Assembly (NCBI GenBank): GCA_030837305.1
Contig: JAUPKT010000497.1
Location: 1-6,029 of the forward strand
DNA: 6,029 nt
Source of the DNA: Thermodesulfobacteriota bacterium
GTDB taxonomy: Bacteria > Desulfobacterota > Desulfomonilia > Desulfomonilales > Desulfomonilaceae
Direction of reading: 5' to 3'
Positions 1-5,985 of the stretch are shown one piece after another. The first letter of the stretch is position 1. Each line of letters opens with the position of its first letter. Both the position numbers and the translations under genes were made by a program. The notes beneath the pieces were generated by a model. It searched no databases and was not told where the DNA came from. It was given only the letters and a program-made list of their open reading frames with translations.

Positions 1-758
1 AAGTGGGCGTACGTCAACTGGGCGGCCAATGCGTGTTTCTCAGTAGACGCGAAATTCAGATCGTCCGTGGGGAGCCTGTCAGGGATACTGCCCGGGTGTT
101 GTCCCGCTACCTCGACGCCCTTGTCATCAGGACTTTTGGTCATGCCATTCTTGAGGAATTCGCCGATTGGTCTTCAGTGCCGGTGATCAATGCCCTGACT
201 GACTTGCTGCATCCCTGTCAGGTGTTGGGCGATCTCATGACGCTCCAGGAGTGGGGCCTTGACATCACCGAAATGAAAGCCGCATGGATAGGAGACGGCA
301 ACAACATGGCCAACTCGTGGATCAATGCAGCCAAGGTGTTGGGATTTCCCCTTATACTGGCATGTCCTGAGGGCTATGACCCGGCCGTACCCATGGATGT
401 ACAGAACATTGAGTTGGTGCGGGATCCTGTGAAGGCTGTAGCCGGGGCACAGGTGGTGTCGACGGACGTATGGGCTTCCATGGGGTGGGAGAAAGAGGCA
501 GAGGCTCGGCGCATCGTGTTCAGAGGGTTCCAGGTGAACGGTGAGCTTCTCAAGGGGGCAGCACCGGGGGTGTTTGTCTTACATTGTCTCCCTGCACACC
601 GAGGTGAAGAGATTACCGACGAGGTGATGGAGTCATCGTGTTCACTGGTGTGGGACCAGGCAGAGAACAGGCTGCACGTGCAGAAAGCAGTTTTGGAAAT
701 GCTTCTGGCGCCTTTTTCCAGTCCCGACCAAGAGAAGGATCCAGAAAAGGTCGTTTGA
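1..758 (+). CDS. argF: Ornithine carbamoyltransferase, 5'-truncated by the window edge
   Basis: Catalyses carbamoyl phosphate + L-ornithine to L-citrulline + phosphate (EC 2.1.3.3), the sixth step of arginine synthesis, in the cytoplasm. The reading frame is open from the window edge (first full codon at 3) to TGA at 756-758, giving 251 visible residues. About 55 N-terminal residues, including the carbamoyl-phosphate motif STRTR, lie outside the window. The family's other landmarks are present in order (numbering from codon 3): HPCQ at 70-73, GDGNN at 97-101 with NSW at 104-106, the ornithine-binding SMG loop at 159-161, HCLP at 194-197 with the active-site Cys 195, and AENR at 220-223. The HCLPAHRGEEI context and SMGWE loop favour ornithine over aspartate carbamoyltransferase. 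The C-terminus carries a short charged tail after the final helix. argG follows after 98 bases on the same strand. The first codon in view (GTG) is internal and is not a start. Confidence 0.97.
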   Translation, partial: VGVRQLGGQCVFLSRREIQIVRGEPVRDTARVLSRYLDALVIRTFGHAILEEFADWSSVPVINALTDLLHPCQVLGDLMTLQEWGLDITEMKAAWIGDGNNMANSWINAAKVLGFPLILACPEGYDPAVPMDVQNIELVRDPVKAVAGAQVVSTDVWASMGWEKEAEARRIVFRGFQVNGELLKGAAPGVFVLHCLPAHRGEEITDEVMESSCSLVWDQAENRLHVQKAVLEMLLAPFSSPDQEKDPEKVV

Positions 759-780
759 AACTTGGGAGAGAGATAACTTA

Positions 781-793
781 GGGCCACCGGCCC
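781..793 (+). other. Small GC-rich hairpin in the argF-argG gap
   Basis: GGGCC and GGCCC form a perfect 5-bp stem with a 3-base ACC loop, 22 bases after the argF stop. It is followed by AAATAAT and not by a T-tract, so it does not look like an intrinsic terminator on either strand. It could stabilise the 3' end of argF mRNA or act as a processing site, or be chance. Nothing else recognisable lies in 759-844. Confidence 0.3.
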
Positions 794-844
794 AAATAAT
801 ACGGTCATGCGTCTTAACGATGATGAATGTTTCTTTGAGAGTTT

Positions 845-850
845 GGGAGA
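845..850 (+). promoter_or_regulatory. Ribosome binding site of argG
   Basis: GGGAGA lies 6 bases before the GTG at 857. It decides the start: there is no in-frame ATG nearby, and the GTG places the SGGLDTS nucleotide-binding motif at residues 14-20, close to its usual place in the family. Confidence 0.7.
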
Positions 851-856
851 ATATCT

Positions 857-2071
857 GTGCGTAATAAGAGATTTGACAGAATTGTATTGGCGTATAGCGG
901 TGGACTTGACACTTCGGTCATCTTGAAATGGCTTCTCGAGGAGTTTGACTGTCCTGTGGTGGCATTTGCTGCAGATCTTGGACAAGGAGAGGAGTTGGAA
1001 CCACTCCATGAGAAGGCCCGGATAACTGGAGCGGAATCATTGCGAATTGTTGATCTGCGCGAGGAATTCGTCAGGGATTACGTATTCCCAATGCTAAGGG
1101 CCAATGCGGTTTACGAGGGAACGTATCTTTTGGGAACTTCCATCGCGAGACCATGCATTGCCAAGGCCCAAATGGAGATAGCGGCTGACGTCCATGCCGA
1201 TGCCGTGTCACACGGGGCAACAGGGAAAGGCAACGACCAGGTCCGGTTTGAACTGACTTATCTGGCAATGGATCCAACCATAGCGGTCATCGCGCCGTGG
1301 CGCGAGTGGAATATGCGTTCCAGGTCCGACCTGATTGCCTATGCAAAGAGTAAGGGTATTCCTGTGACGTCAACTGCGGAGAAACCGTACAGCATGGATC
1401 GAAATCTCCTCCATCTCAGTTTTGAGGGAGGGATCCTTGAAGACCCGTGGATGGCGCCGCCTGAGGACATGTACATACTCACCACAAATCCGGTTCATGC
1501 TCCGGACGTGCCGGAGGAAGTAGTGCTCGGTTTTGAGAAGGGGAATCCTGTTGCCGTAAATGGTAAACGAATGAGCCCCGCGATTTTGTTGGAGCATCTC
1601 AATGTCATAGCAGGGCGACATGGAGTGGGACGGGTGGACATGGTGGAGAATCGGTATGTGGGGATGAAGAGCCGCGGGGTGTATGAGACTCCTGGGGGCA
1701 CGGTCATTCACAGGGCGAGAAGAGCCCTGGAGTCCATCACCCTTGACAGGGAAGTCATGCGCTTGAAAGATGAATGGATCCCACGCTATGCAAGTCTGGT
1801 TTACAACGGATACTGGTTCAGTCCCGAGAGGAAAATGCTTCAGGTTGCCATTGATGAAGCCTCAGAGGTAGTTTCCGGGGACGTGAGGTTACGGCTTTAC
1901 AAGGGAGGCCTAATGGTAACGGGCCGGCGGTCGGACAATTCCCTTTATGACTGTCGATTCGCGACATTCGAGGAAGACGAGGTATATTCCCAGGCGGATG
2001 CCGAGGGTTTTATTCGGCTCAATGCTCTGCGCTTAAAGATTCGGGCCATGATGCAGAAGGGGATTTGCTGA
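857..2071 (+). CDS. argG: Argininosuccinate synthase
   Basis: Joins citrulline and aspartate using ATP, giving argininosuccinate, AMP and pyrophosphate (EC 6.3.4.5), the seventh step of arginine synthesis, cytoplasmic and usually a homotetramer. The product is 404 residues, the normal length for the roughly 400-residue bacterial form. The N-type ATP pyrophosphatase loop SGGLDTS is at residues 14-20. GTSIARP is at 93-99, [14 protein letters not shown] (citrulline/aspartate and ATP site) at 119-132, the S-M-D-R-N-L segment at 179-184 followed by EGGILEDPW at 190-198, and [18 protein letters not shown] at 264-281. All core motifs are intact, with no frameshift. Translation starts at GTG with a well-placed ribosome binding site. 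The gene sits between argF and argH, which supply citrulline and consume argininosuccinate. A 39-codon ATG frame (807-926) overlaps the start but has no ribosome binding site, so I do not call it. Confidence 0.98.
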   Translation: MRNKRFDRIVLAYSGGLDTSVILKWLLEEFDCPVVAFAADLGQGEELEPLHEKARITGAESLRIVDLREEFVRDYVFPMLRANAVYEGTYLLGTSIARPCIAKAQMEIAADVHADAVSHGATGKGNDQVRFELTYLAMDPTIAVIAPWREWNMRSRSDLIAYAKSKGIPVTSTAEKPYSMDRNLLHLSFEGGILEDPWMAPPEDMYILTTNPVHAPDVPEEVVLGFEKGNPVAVNGKRMSPAILLEHLNVIAGRHGVGRVDMVENRYVGMKSRGVYETPGGTVIHRARRALESITLDREVMRLKDEWIPRYASLVYNGYWFSPERKMLQVAIDEASEVVSGDVRLRLYKGGLMVTGRRSDNSLYDCRFATFEEDEVYSQADAEGFIRLNALRLKIRAMMQKGIC

Positions 2072-2093
2072 GTAAGCGCCTGGAAACTGATTT

Positions 2094-2153
2094 TTCAAGT
2101 CTTTGGGTAGGCCCTTGAATCGGTTTCGACCTGTTTGGGAATGGTCATTCAAG
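2094..2153 (+). promoter_or_regulatory. Alternating TTCAAG/CTTGAA elements in the argG-argH gap
   Basis: TTCAAG occurs at 2094-2099, its reverse complement CTTGAA at 2114-2119, and TTCAAG again at 2148-2153. The second and third extend to 7 bases each, CTTGAAT at 2114-2120 and ATTCAAG at 2147-2153. The middle element could pair with either flank, with loops of 14 or 26 bases, so two mutually exclusive RNA hairpins are possible. A short GGT-TTCG-ACC hairpin (2122-2131) lies in the larger loop. The stems are short and no T-tract follows, so an attenuator is only a suggestion. The rest of 2072-2193 shows nothing further apart from the ARG-box-like site and the argH ribosome binding site. Confidence 0.25.
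2136..2153. promoter_or_regulatory. Possible ArgR operator (ARG-box-like palindrome)
   Basis: Bases 2138-2151 read GGAAT-GGTC-ATTCA, matching 9 of the 10 defined core positions of the ARG box TGAAT-N4-ATTCA known from E. coli ArgR. The central four bases are not AT-rich as the full consensus prefers. A second TGAAT half site starts at 2116, 22 bases upstream, close to the 21-bp spacing of paired ARG boxes, but its other half is poor. The site is 43 bases before the argH start, in an arginine operon, which makes it plausible. A 9/10 match is expected by chance roughly once in several such windows, so it is only tentative. Confidence 0.3.
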
Positions 2154-2180
2154 CCCACTGACAGTTAATGGGTATTCTCT

Positions 2181-2186
2181 GGGAGA
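2181..2186 (+). promoter_or_regulatory. Ribosome binding site of argH
   Basis: GGGAGA lies 7 bases before the ATG at 2194. It supports this start even though it gives an N-terminus about 15 residues longer than in many ArgH proteins; the next in-frame candidate, GTG at 2230, has no such site. Confidence 0.7.
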
Positions 2187-2193
2187 TCAACGT

Positions 2194-3621
2194 ATGGCAA
2201 CTGACCGAAAAAAGGAAAAGACGCAACACGTGAAACCCACGGGCATACGTAAGGGGCGTTTTGCCAAGGATATGGATCAGCTTTTTGCCAAGTACAATGC
2301 ATCGATCTCTGTTGATAAGAGGCTTTATGAGGAAGACATCGCAGGCAGCCTCGCTCATGTGAGAATGTTGCGCAAGCAAGAAATCATCCCTGCTCGAGAT
2401 GCTCGAATAATCGAAAAAGGCTTGCAGGAGGTAAAGAGAGACCTCGAGGAAGGCAAAATAGGGCTTCGCGAGGACCTGGAGGATGTGCACATCAACATTG
2501 AGGAGGCTCTTCGGGAAAAGGTAGGGGACGTAGCAGGCAAACTGCACACAGCGAGAAGCCGAAACGACCAGGTGGTTCTGGATCTCCGGCTTTACGTGAA
2601 GAAGAAGATTGCGTTGGTGAGAAAGGACCTCCTGAACCTGCTCTATGTTCTCACGGACAAGGCGGAAGATACAAAGCGGATCATCCTGCCGGGCTACACG
2701 CACTTGCAGAGGGCCCAACCGGTGCGTTTAGGGCACCACCTCATGGCATATTTCCTGATGTTTCGCCGCGACTGGGAGCGCTTGGGTGATGCTCTGAAGC
2801 GTTGTGACGAGATGCCTCTCGGGTCGGCAGCCCTTGCAGGAACTACTTTTCCCATAGACCGGGAGCACGTGGCCAAGGAGTTGGGATTCTCATCCGTGAG
2901 TTCTAACACCATGGATGCTGTTTCGGATCGAGATTTTGCCGTGGAATTTATTTTCTGCGCCGGCATGGTGATGATGCATTTATCTCGGTTGGCTGAAGAA
3001 CTCATACTGTGGTCTTCATCGGAATTCGGTTATTGCCGCCTGCCGGACAGTTTTTGTTCGGGATCGAGTATCATGCCGCAAAAGAAGAATCCGGATGCCT
3101 GTGAACTGATTCGTGGCAAGACCGGCAGGGTTTATGGGAACTTGATGGCGATCCTGACCACGTTGAAAGCTCTGCCTTTGACGTATAACAAAGATCTTCA
3201 GGAGGATAAGGAACCGTTATTTGATTCGGTGGATACGATAGAATCGAGCGTGAAAATCATGGCAGCGATGCTTCCCGACATAGAGTTTGACCCTGAGAGA
3301 ATGCTGGCTGCTGCGTCGGACAGGAGCTTGGCAGCTACTGATCTTGCCGACCGGCTGGTGCGATCAGGAGTACCGTTCAGAGATGCGCATTCCCGACTGG
3401 GTGCCGCCATCAGGGAGGGTGGCACAAACGGACTTGGGGAAGGCGGACTAGAGATGCACATCCCGAGCCCCGAGGAGATGGTCGAGGCGAGACGGCATCG
3501 CGGAGGCACAGCATTGCGCTCGGTGGAGGACCAAATAGGGCATGCGCGATCTTTCTTGAAGGACAATGGATTCGTTTCCGCGGCAACAAGAAGAAGCAAG
3601 GGGCGGCAGAGTAAGATTTGA
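2194..3621 (+). CDS. argH: Argininosuccinate lyase
   Basis: Splits argininosuccinate into arginine and fumarate (EC 4.3.2.1), the last step of arginine synthesis; a cytoplasmic homotetramer of the fumarase/aspartase superfamily. The product is 475 residues (family about 460). Motifs in order: HTARSRNDQ at 118-126, GYTHLQRAQP at 167-176 with catalytic His 170, SDRD at 244-247, the superfamily signature GSSIMPQKKNP at 290-300 carrying the catalytic serine, and YNKDLQEDKE at 331-340. It differs from the norm in three ways. A Lys-rich extension of about 15 residues precedes the core. The usual WGGRF is RKGRF (19-23). The stretch between VPFRDAH (393-399) and GGTA (437-440) is 37 residues, about 15 shorter than in B. 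subtilis ArgH as I recall it. A basic C-terminal tail ends in RQSKI. Catalytic residues are intact, so it should be active. Its stop overlaps the next gene's start by 4 bases. Confidence 0.97.
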   Translation: MATDRKKEKTQHVKPTGIRKGRFAKDMDQLFAKYNASISVDKRLYEEDIAGSLAHVRMLRKQEIIPARDARIIEKGLQEVKRDLEEGKIGLREDLEDVHINIEEALREKVGDVAGKLHTARSRNDQVVLDLRLYVKKKIALVRKDLLNLLYVLTDKAEDTKRIILPGYTHLQRAQPVRLGHHLMAYFLMFRRDWERLGDALKRCDEMPLGSAALAGTTFPIDREHVAKELGFSSVSSNTMDAVSDRDFAVEFIFCAGMVMMHLSRLAEELILWSSSEFGYCRLPDSFCSGSSIMPQKKNPDACELIRGKTGRVYGNLMAILTTLKALPLTYNKDLQEDKEPLFDSVDTIESSVKIMAAMLPDIEFDPERMLAAASDRSLAATDLADRLVRSGVPFRDAHSRLGAAIREGGTNGLGEGGLEMHIPSPEEMVEARRHRGGTALRSVEDQIGHARSFLKDNGFVSAATRRSKGRQSKI

Positions 3622-4661
3622 GGACTCCCTCTTTTGGATTGGTATTGATGTTCATTGTTGCCTCATTAAGCGGCTGTGGATACAAGACTAATCCTCGCCC
3701 TGCAACCGCTGCCGTTCCTTCGGAAGTGGGCTTGGTAAATGCCCAAGGGCATCAGGACCGCATCGTGCTCAAATGGGAAGTTCCTTTGAGAAATATTGAC
3801 GGCAGTGCCCTGACTGATGTGTCCGGCTTCAAAGTATATAGGACGATGCACAAAATAGACGAAGAGTGTGAGAATTGTGAATCCAAGAGTGTTCTGCACG
3901 CCAACATCGACTATCAGAATCCTTCCAATGCCGTAGTAGAAAAAGGTATGGTCACGTTTGCCGACAGCCAGGTCGCTCCGGGAAACGTTTATAATTATTA
4001 CATCAGCGTGTACAACCTCAAAGGTAGAGAAAGCAGAACCAGCCAGGAAGTGGCCGTGGTCTTTGATAAAGCACCACCGCCACCGGCAGCTTTGAAAGGG
4101 GAAGTGGACGCAAAGGGAGTTCGCCTGGAATGGTCGGTGCCTGAGGATGGGCAAGGGATCAAGAATTATCGAATATATAGGGCCGATGCAGAAGCGCCTC
4201 GTGATCTGAAATCAATTGGAAACACCAAATGGGCAGAAAATTCATTCACAGACAAGACCGCGGAGACGGGAAAGACGTACAATTACGCGGTGACATCCCT
4301 GAAAATGAATAGGGGTGTGTCGATAGAGTCTGATTTTTCTCAGACTGTCCCCATTTACTTTTCGGCAGTACACAGGAATCCACCTGAGAATGTCAACACT
4401 GCCTCCACATCCGAGGGCATTCGGATTTACTGGGATCCCGTAAAGATTGGCGAAGACGAGACGAGGTATAATGTTTATCGATCAGAGGGGAGGAAAATGT
4501 TCGTGAAGATAAACACGGAACCTATTCGCAACGCCTCCTTCCTTGACAAAAGAGTAACGAGAAACAGGGAATATCGTTACGCAGTTACCGCGTTCTCAAA
4601 GAATCGTCCCGATCAGGAATCGAGTCGCTCAGGGTCCGGGGCCATCATTTACAAGCCATAG
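3618..4661 (+). CDS. Predicted outer-membrane lipoprotein with three FN3-like domains
   Basis: A 347-residue protein of unknown function. Residues 1-20 form a lipoprotein signal peptide: Arg 2, a hydrophobic stretch (7-16), and lipobox LSGC with lipidated Cys 20. Gly at +2 means no inner-membrane retention signal by the E. coli Lol rule, so outer-membrane attachment is likely. The start is TTG, overlapping the argH stop. An in-frame TAA at 3612 blocks anything further upstream, and the first ATG (3648) would leave a 9-residue leader with no positive charge. Three fibronectin type III-like beta-sandwich units follow, at about 36-148, 155-246 and 255-345. Each has a W-containing B strand (LKW, LEW, IYW), a V/I-Y-R strand (VYRT, IYRA, VYRS) and a Y-x-Y strand (YNYYI, YNYAV, YRYAV). 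A KAPPPP linker joins the first two. The only cysteines besides Cys 20 are C84 and C87, as CxxC in a loop of the first domain. No catalytic motif is visible; a binding or scaffolding role in the periplasm is an inference. Confidence 0.9.
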   Translation: MRTPSFGLVLMFIVASLSGCGYKTNPRPATAAVPSEVGLVNAQGHQDRIVLKWEVPLRNIDGSALTDVSGFKVYRTMHKIDEECENCESKSVLHANIDYQNPSNAVVEKGMVTFADSQVAPGNVYNYYISVYNLKGRESRTSQEVAVVFDKAPPPPAALKGEVDAKGVRLEWSVPEDGQGIKNYRIYRADAEAPRDLKSIGNTKWAENSFTDKTAETGKTYNYAVTSLKMNRGVSIESDFSQTVPIYFSAVHRNPPENVNTASTSEGIRIYWDPVKIGEDETRYNVYRSEGRKMFVKINTEPIRNASFLDKRVTRNREYRYAVTAFSKNRPDQESSRSGSGAIIYKP

Positions 4662-4683
4662 AAGTAATACAGAACGTTAGCTT

Positions 4684-4688
4684 GAAGG
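4684..4688 (+). promoter_or_regulatory. Ribosome binding site that sets the lysA start
   Basis: GAAGG lies 5 bases before ATG 4694. The upstream in-frame TTG at 4682 has no purine-rich site before it, and LysA proteins commonly begin at the residues encoded from 4694, so the ATG is preferred. Confidence 0.55.
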
Positions 4689-4693
4689 CTACC

Positions 4694-5965
4694 ATGAATT
4701 TTTTTGAATACGTGAACAACGAGCTTTATTGTGAGAAAGTTCCTCTCAAGAACATAGCAGATGAGGTGGGAACGCCGGTGTTTGTCTACAGCAGACAAAC
4801 ATTGGAGCGACATCTTCGAGTATTTTCGGAACCCTTCTCCTCGGTGAGTCACCTTGTGTGTTACTCGATGAAGGCATGCTCCAACTTGGCCATACTCAAG
4901 ATTTTTTCTCGGCTGGGCGCCGGAGTGGACATCGTATCAGGTGGTGAGCTTTACCGGGCGCTCAGTGCCGGTGTCGAACCTTCTCGTATTGTGTATTCCG
5001 GAGTCGGCAAGAGGGCATCGGAGATTGACGAAGCACTCCTTGCGGGCATTCTCATGTTCAATGTGGAGTCAGAAGCGGAGCTGGAGTTGTTGGAGATCAG
5101 GGCAAGGTCTTTAGGAATCAAGGCCCGAATTGCTTTGAGGGTAAATCCGGATGTTGATCCCAAGACCCACCCCTACATTTCCACAGGACTTCAAAAAAAT
5201 AAGTTCGGCATAGACACGTCCAGGGCCTTGGATTTGTACAAGCAGACCCTGAAGATGGATTGGATCGAACCGATAGGTATAGATTGTCACATAGGCAGCC
5301 AACTAACTGAACTTGGGCCTATTCTGGAGGCTGTGGAGAAACTCGTCGGGATTTTGGAGCAATTGCGGTCTGACGGTATTGACATACAGTACCTGGACAT
5401 CGGCGGTGGTTTGGGCATCCCCTATGATCAGGAGGAGCCGCCGATGCCCTCGGAGTATGGAGCAGCAGTCGTTGAACGGATGCGGGATTTGGGTGTTACG
5501 CTCATCTTAGAGCCCGGCCGCGTCCTGGTGGGCAATGCAGGGATTCTGCTTACTCAGGTGTTGTATCTCAAGAAAACCAAGAAAAAACTTTTTGTCATTG
5601 TTGATGCGGCCATGAATGATCTGATCCGACCGAGCTTATATGATGCTCACCATGTTGTTCAGAAAGTAACCCTTCGTCCTTCCCAGTCATCCCCGGACAA
5701 GCTGATTACCGTGGACATCGTAGGCCCTATTTGCGAATCCGGTGACTATCTGGCGAAATCTCGAGAACTGGGAGAGGTTGCCTTTGGGGATCACCTGGCA
5801 GTGATGTCTGCCGGTGCTTATGGATTTTCCATGTCTTCCAATTATAACTCCCGCCCTCGGGCACCAGAAGTCCTTGTGGATGGCGAGAATTACTATATTA
5901 TTCGCGAGAGGGAGACCTACGCGGACCTGGTCCGCGGGGAGCGCATCCCGCCTCATTTACAGTGA
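4694..5965 (+). CDS. lysA: Diaminopimelate decarboxylase
   Basis: Decarboxylates meso-diaminopimelate to L-lysine (EC 4.1.1.20) with pyridoxal phosphate, in the cytoplasm; the last step of lysine synthesis. The product is 423 residues from ATG 4694, the usual length (427 if TTG 4682 is used). It is a fold-III PLP enzyme: N-terminal TIM barrel with the PLP Lys 60 in YSMKAC, HIGSQ at 199-203, the phosphate-binding DIGGGLG at 235-241, and EPGR at 273-276. The C-terminal beta domain has the substrate-site CESGD at 347-351 with the catalytic Cys 347 contributed across the dimer, YGF at 376-378, and the SSNYNSRPR segment at 381-389. The CESGD motif and segment order fit LysA better than arginine or ornithine decarboxylases. 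One oddity: the usual KAN after the PLP lysine reads KAC. It lies 32 bases after the lipoprotein gene and 20 bases before dapA, apparently in the same transcript. Confidence 0.97.
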   Translation: MNFFEYVNNELYCEKVPLKNIADEVGTPVFVYSRQTLERHLRVFSEPFSSVSHLVCYSMKACSNLAILKIFSRLGAGVDIVSGGELYRALSAGVEPSRIVYSGVGKRASEIDEALLAGILMFNVESEAELELLEIRARSLGIKARIALRVNPDVDPKTHPYISTGLQKNKFGIDTSRALDLYKQTLKMDWIEPIGIDCHIGSQLTELGPILEAVEKLVGILEQLRSDGIDIQYLDIGGGLGIPYDQEEPPMPSEYGAAVVERMRDLGVTLILEPGRVLVGNAGILLTQVLYLKKTKKKLFVIVDAAMNDLIRPSLYDAHHVVQKVTLRPSQSSPDKLITVDIVGPICESGDYLAKSRELGEVAFGDHLAVMSAGAYGFSMSSNYNSRPRAPEVLVDGENYYIIRERETYADLVRGERIPPHLQ

Positions 5966-5972
5966 GGTGATT

Positions 5973-5978
5973 GGAGGA
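5973..5978 (+). promoter_or_regulatory. Ribosome binding site of dapA
   Basis: GGAGGA lies 7 bases before ATG 5986, the strongest Shine-Dalgarno match in the window. Confidence 0.8.
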
Positions 5979-5985
5979 GAAGACA

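Noticed and set aside
755..800. Promoter-like pieces before argG: TTGAAA at 755-760 and AATAAT at 795-800
   Set aside because: The two hexamers are 34 bases apart, and neither has a partner at 16-18 bases.
781..800. Terminator after argF
   Set aside because: The hairpin stem is only 5 bp and is followed by AAATAAT with no T-tract.
807..926. Possible 39-codon leader ORF overlapping the argG start
   Set aside because: It has no ribosome binding site, no run of arginine codons as a leader peptide would have, and overlaps argG by 70 bases.
374..1009. Long minus-strand open frame of 211 codons across the argF end and argG start
   Set aside because: It lies antisense to two certain genes, has no recognisable domain, and is Ser/Thr-rich as expected of a reverse-frame shadow. 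The minus-strand frames at 2149-2718, 3198-3599 and 3666-4154 were rejected for the same reason.
2158..2178. Promoter-like pieces before argH: CTGACA at 2158-2163 and TATTCT at 2173-2178
   Set aside because: The spacer is only 9 bases, and the position expected for a -10 box is occupied by the ribosome binding site.
4678..4691. TAGC-TTGAAG-GCTA hairpin just before lysA
   Set aside because: The stem is only 4 bp, and the loop exposes the ribosome binding site rather than hiding it; likely chance.
4682..4693. Upstream TTG start for lysA
   Set aside because: It has no ribosome binding site and adds four residues not usual in LysA; ATG 4694 fits better.
5313..5510. 65-codon plus-strand frame inside lysA
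   Set aside because: It lies wholly within lysA in another frame, with a Trp/Arg/Ser-rich product and no motif.
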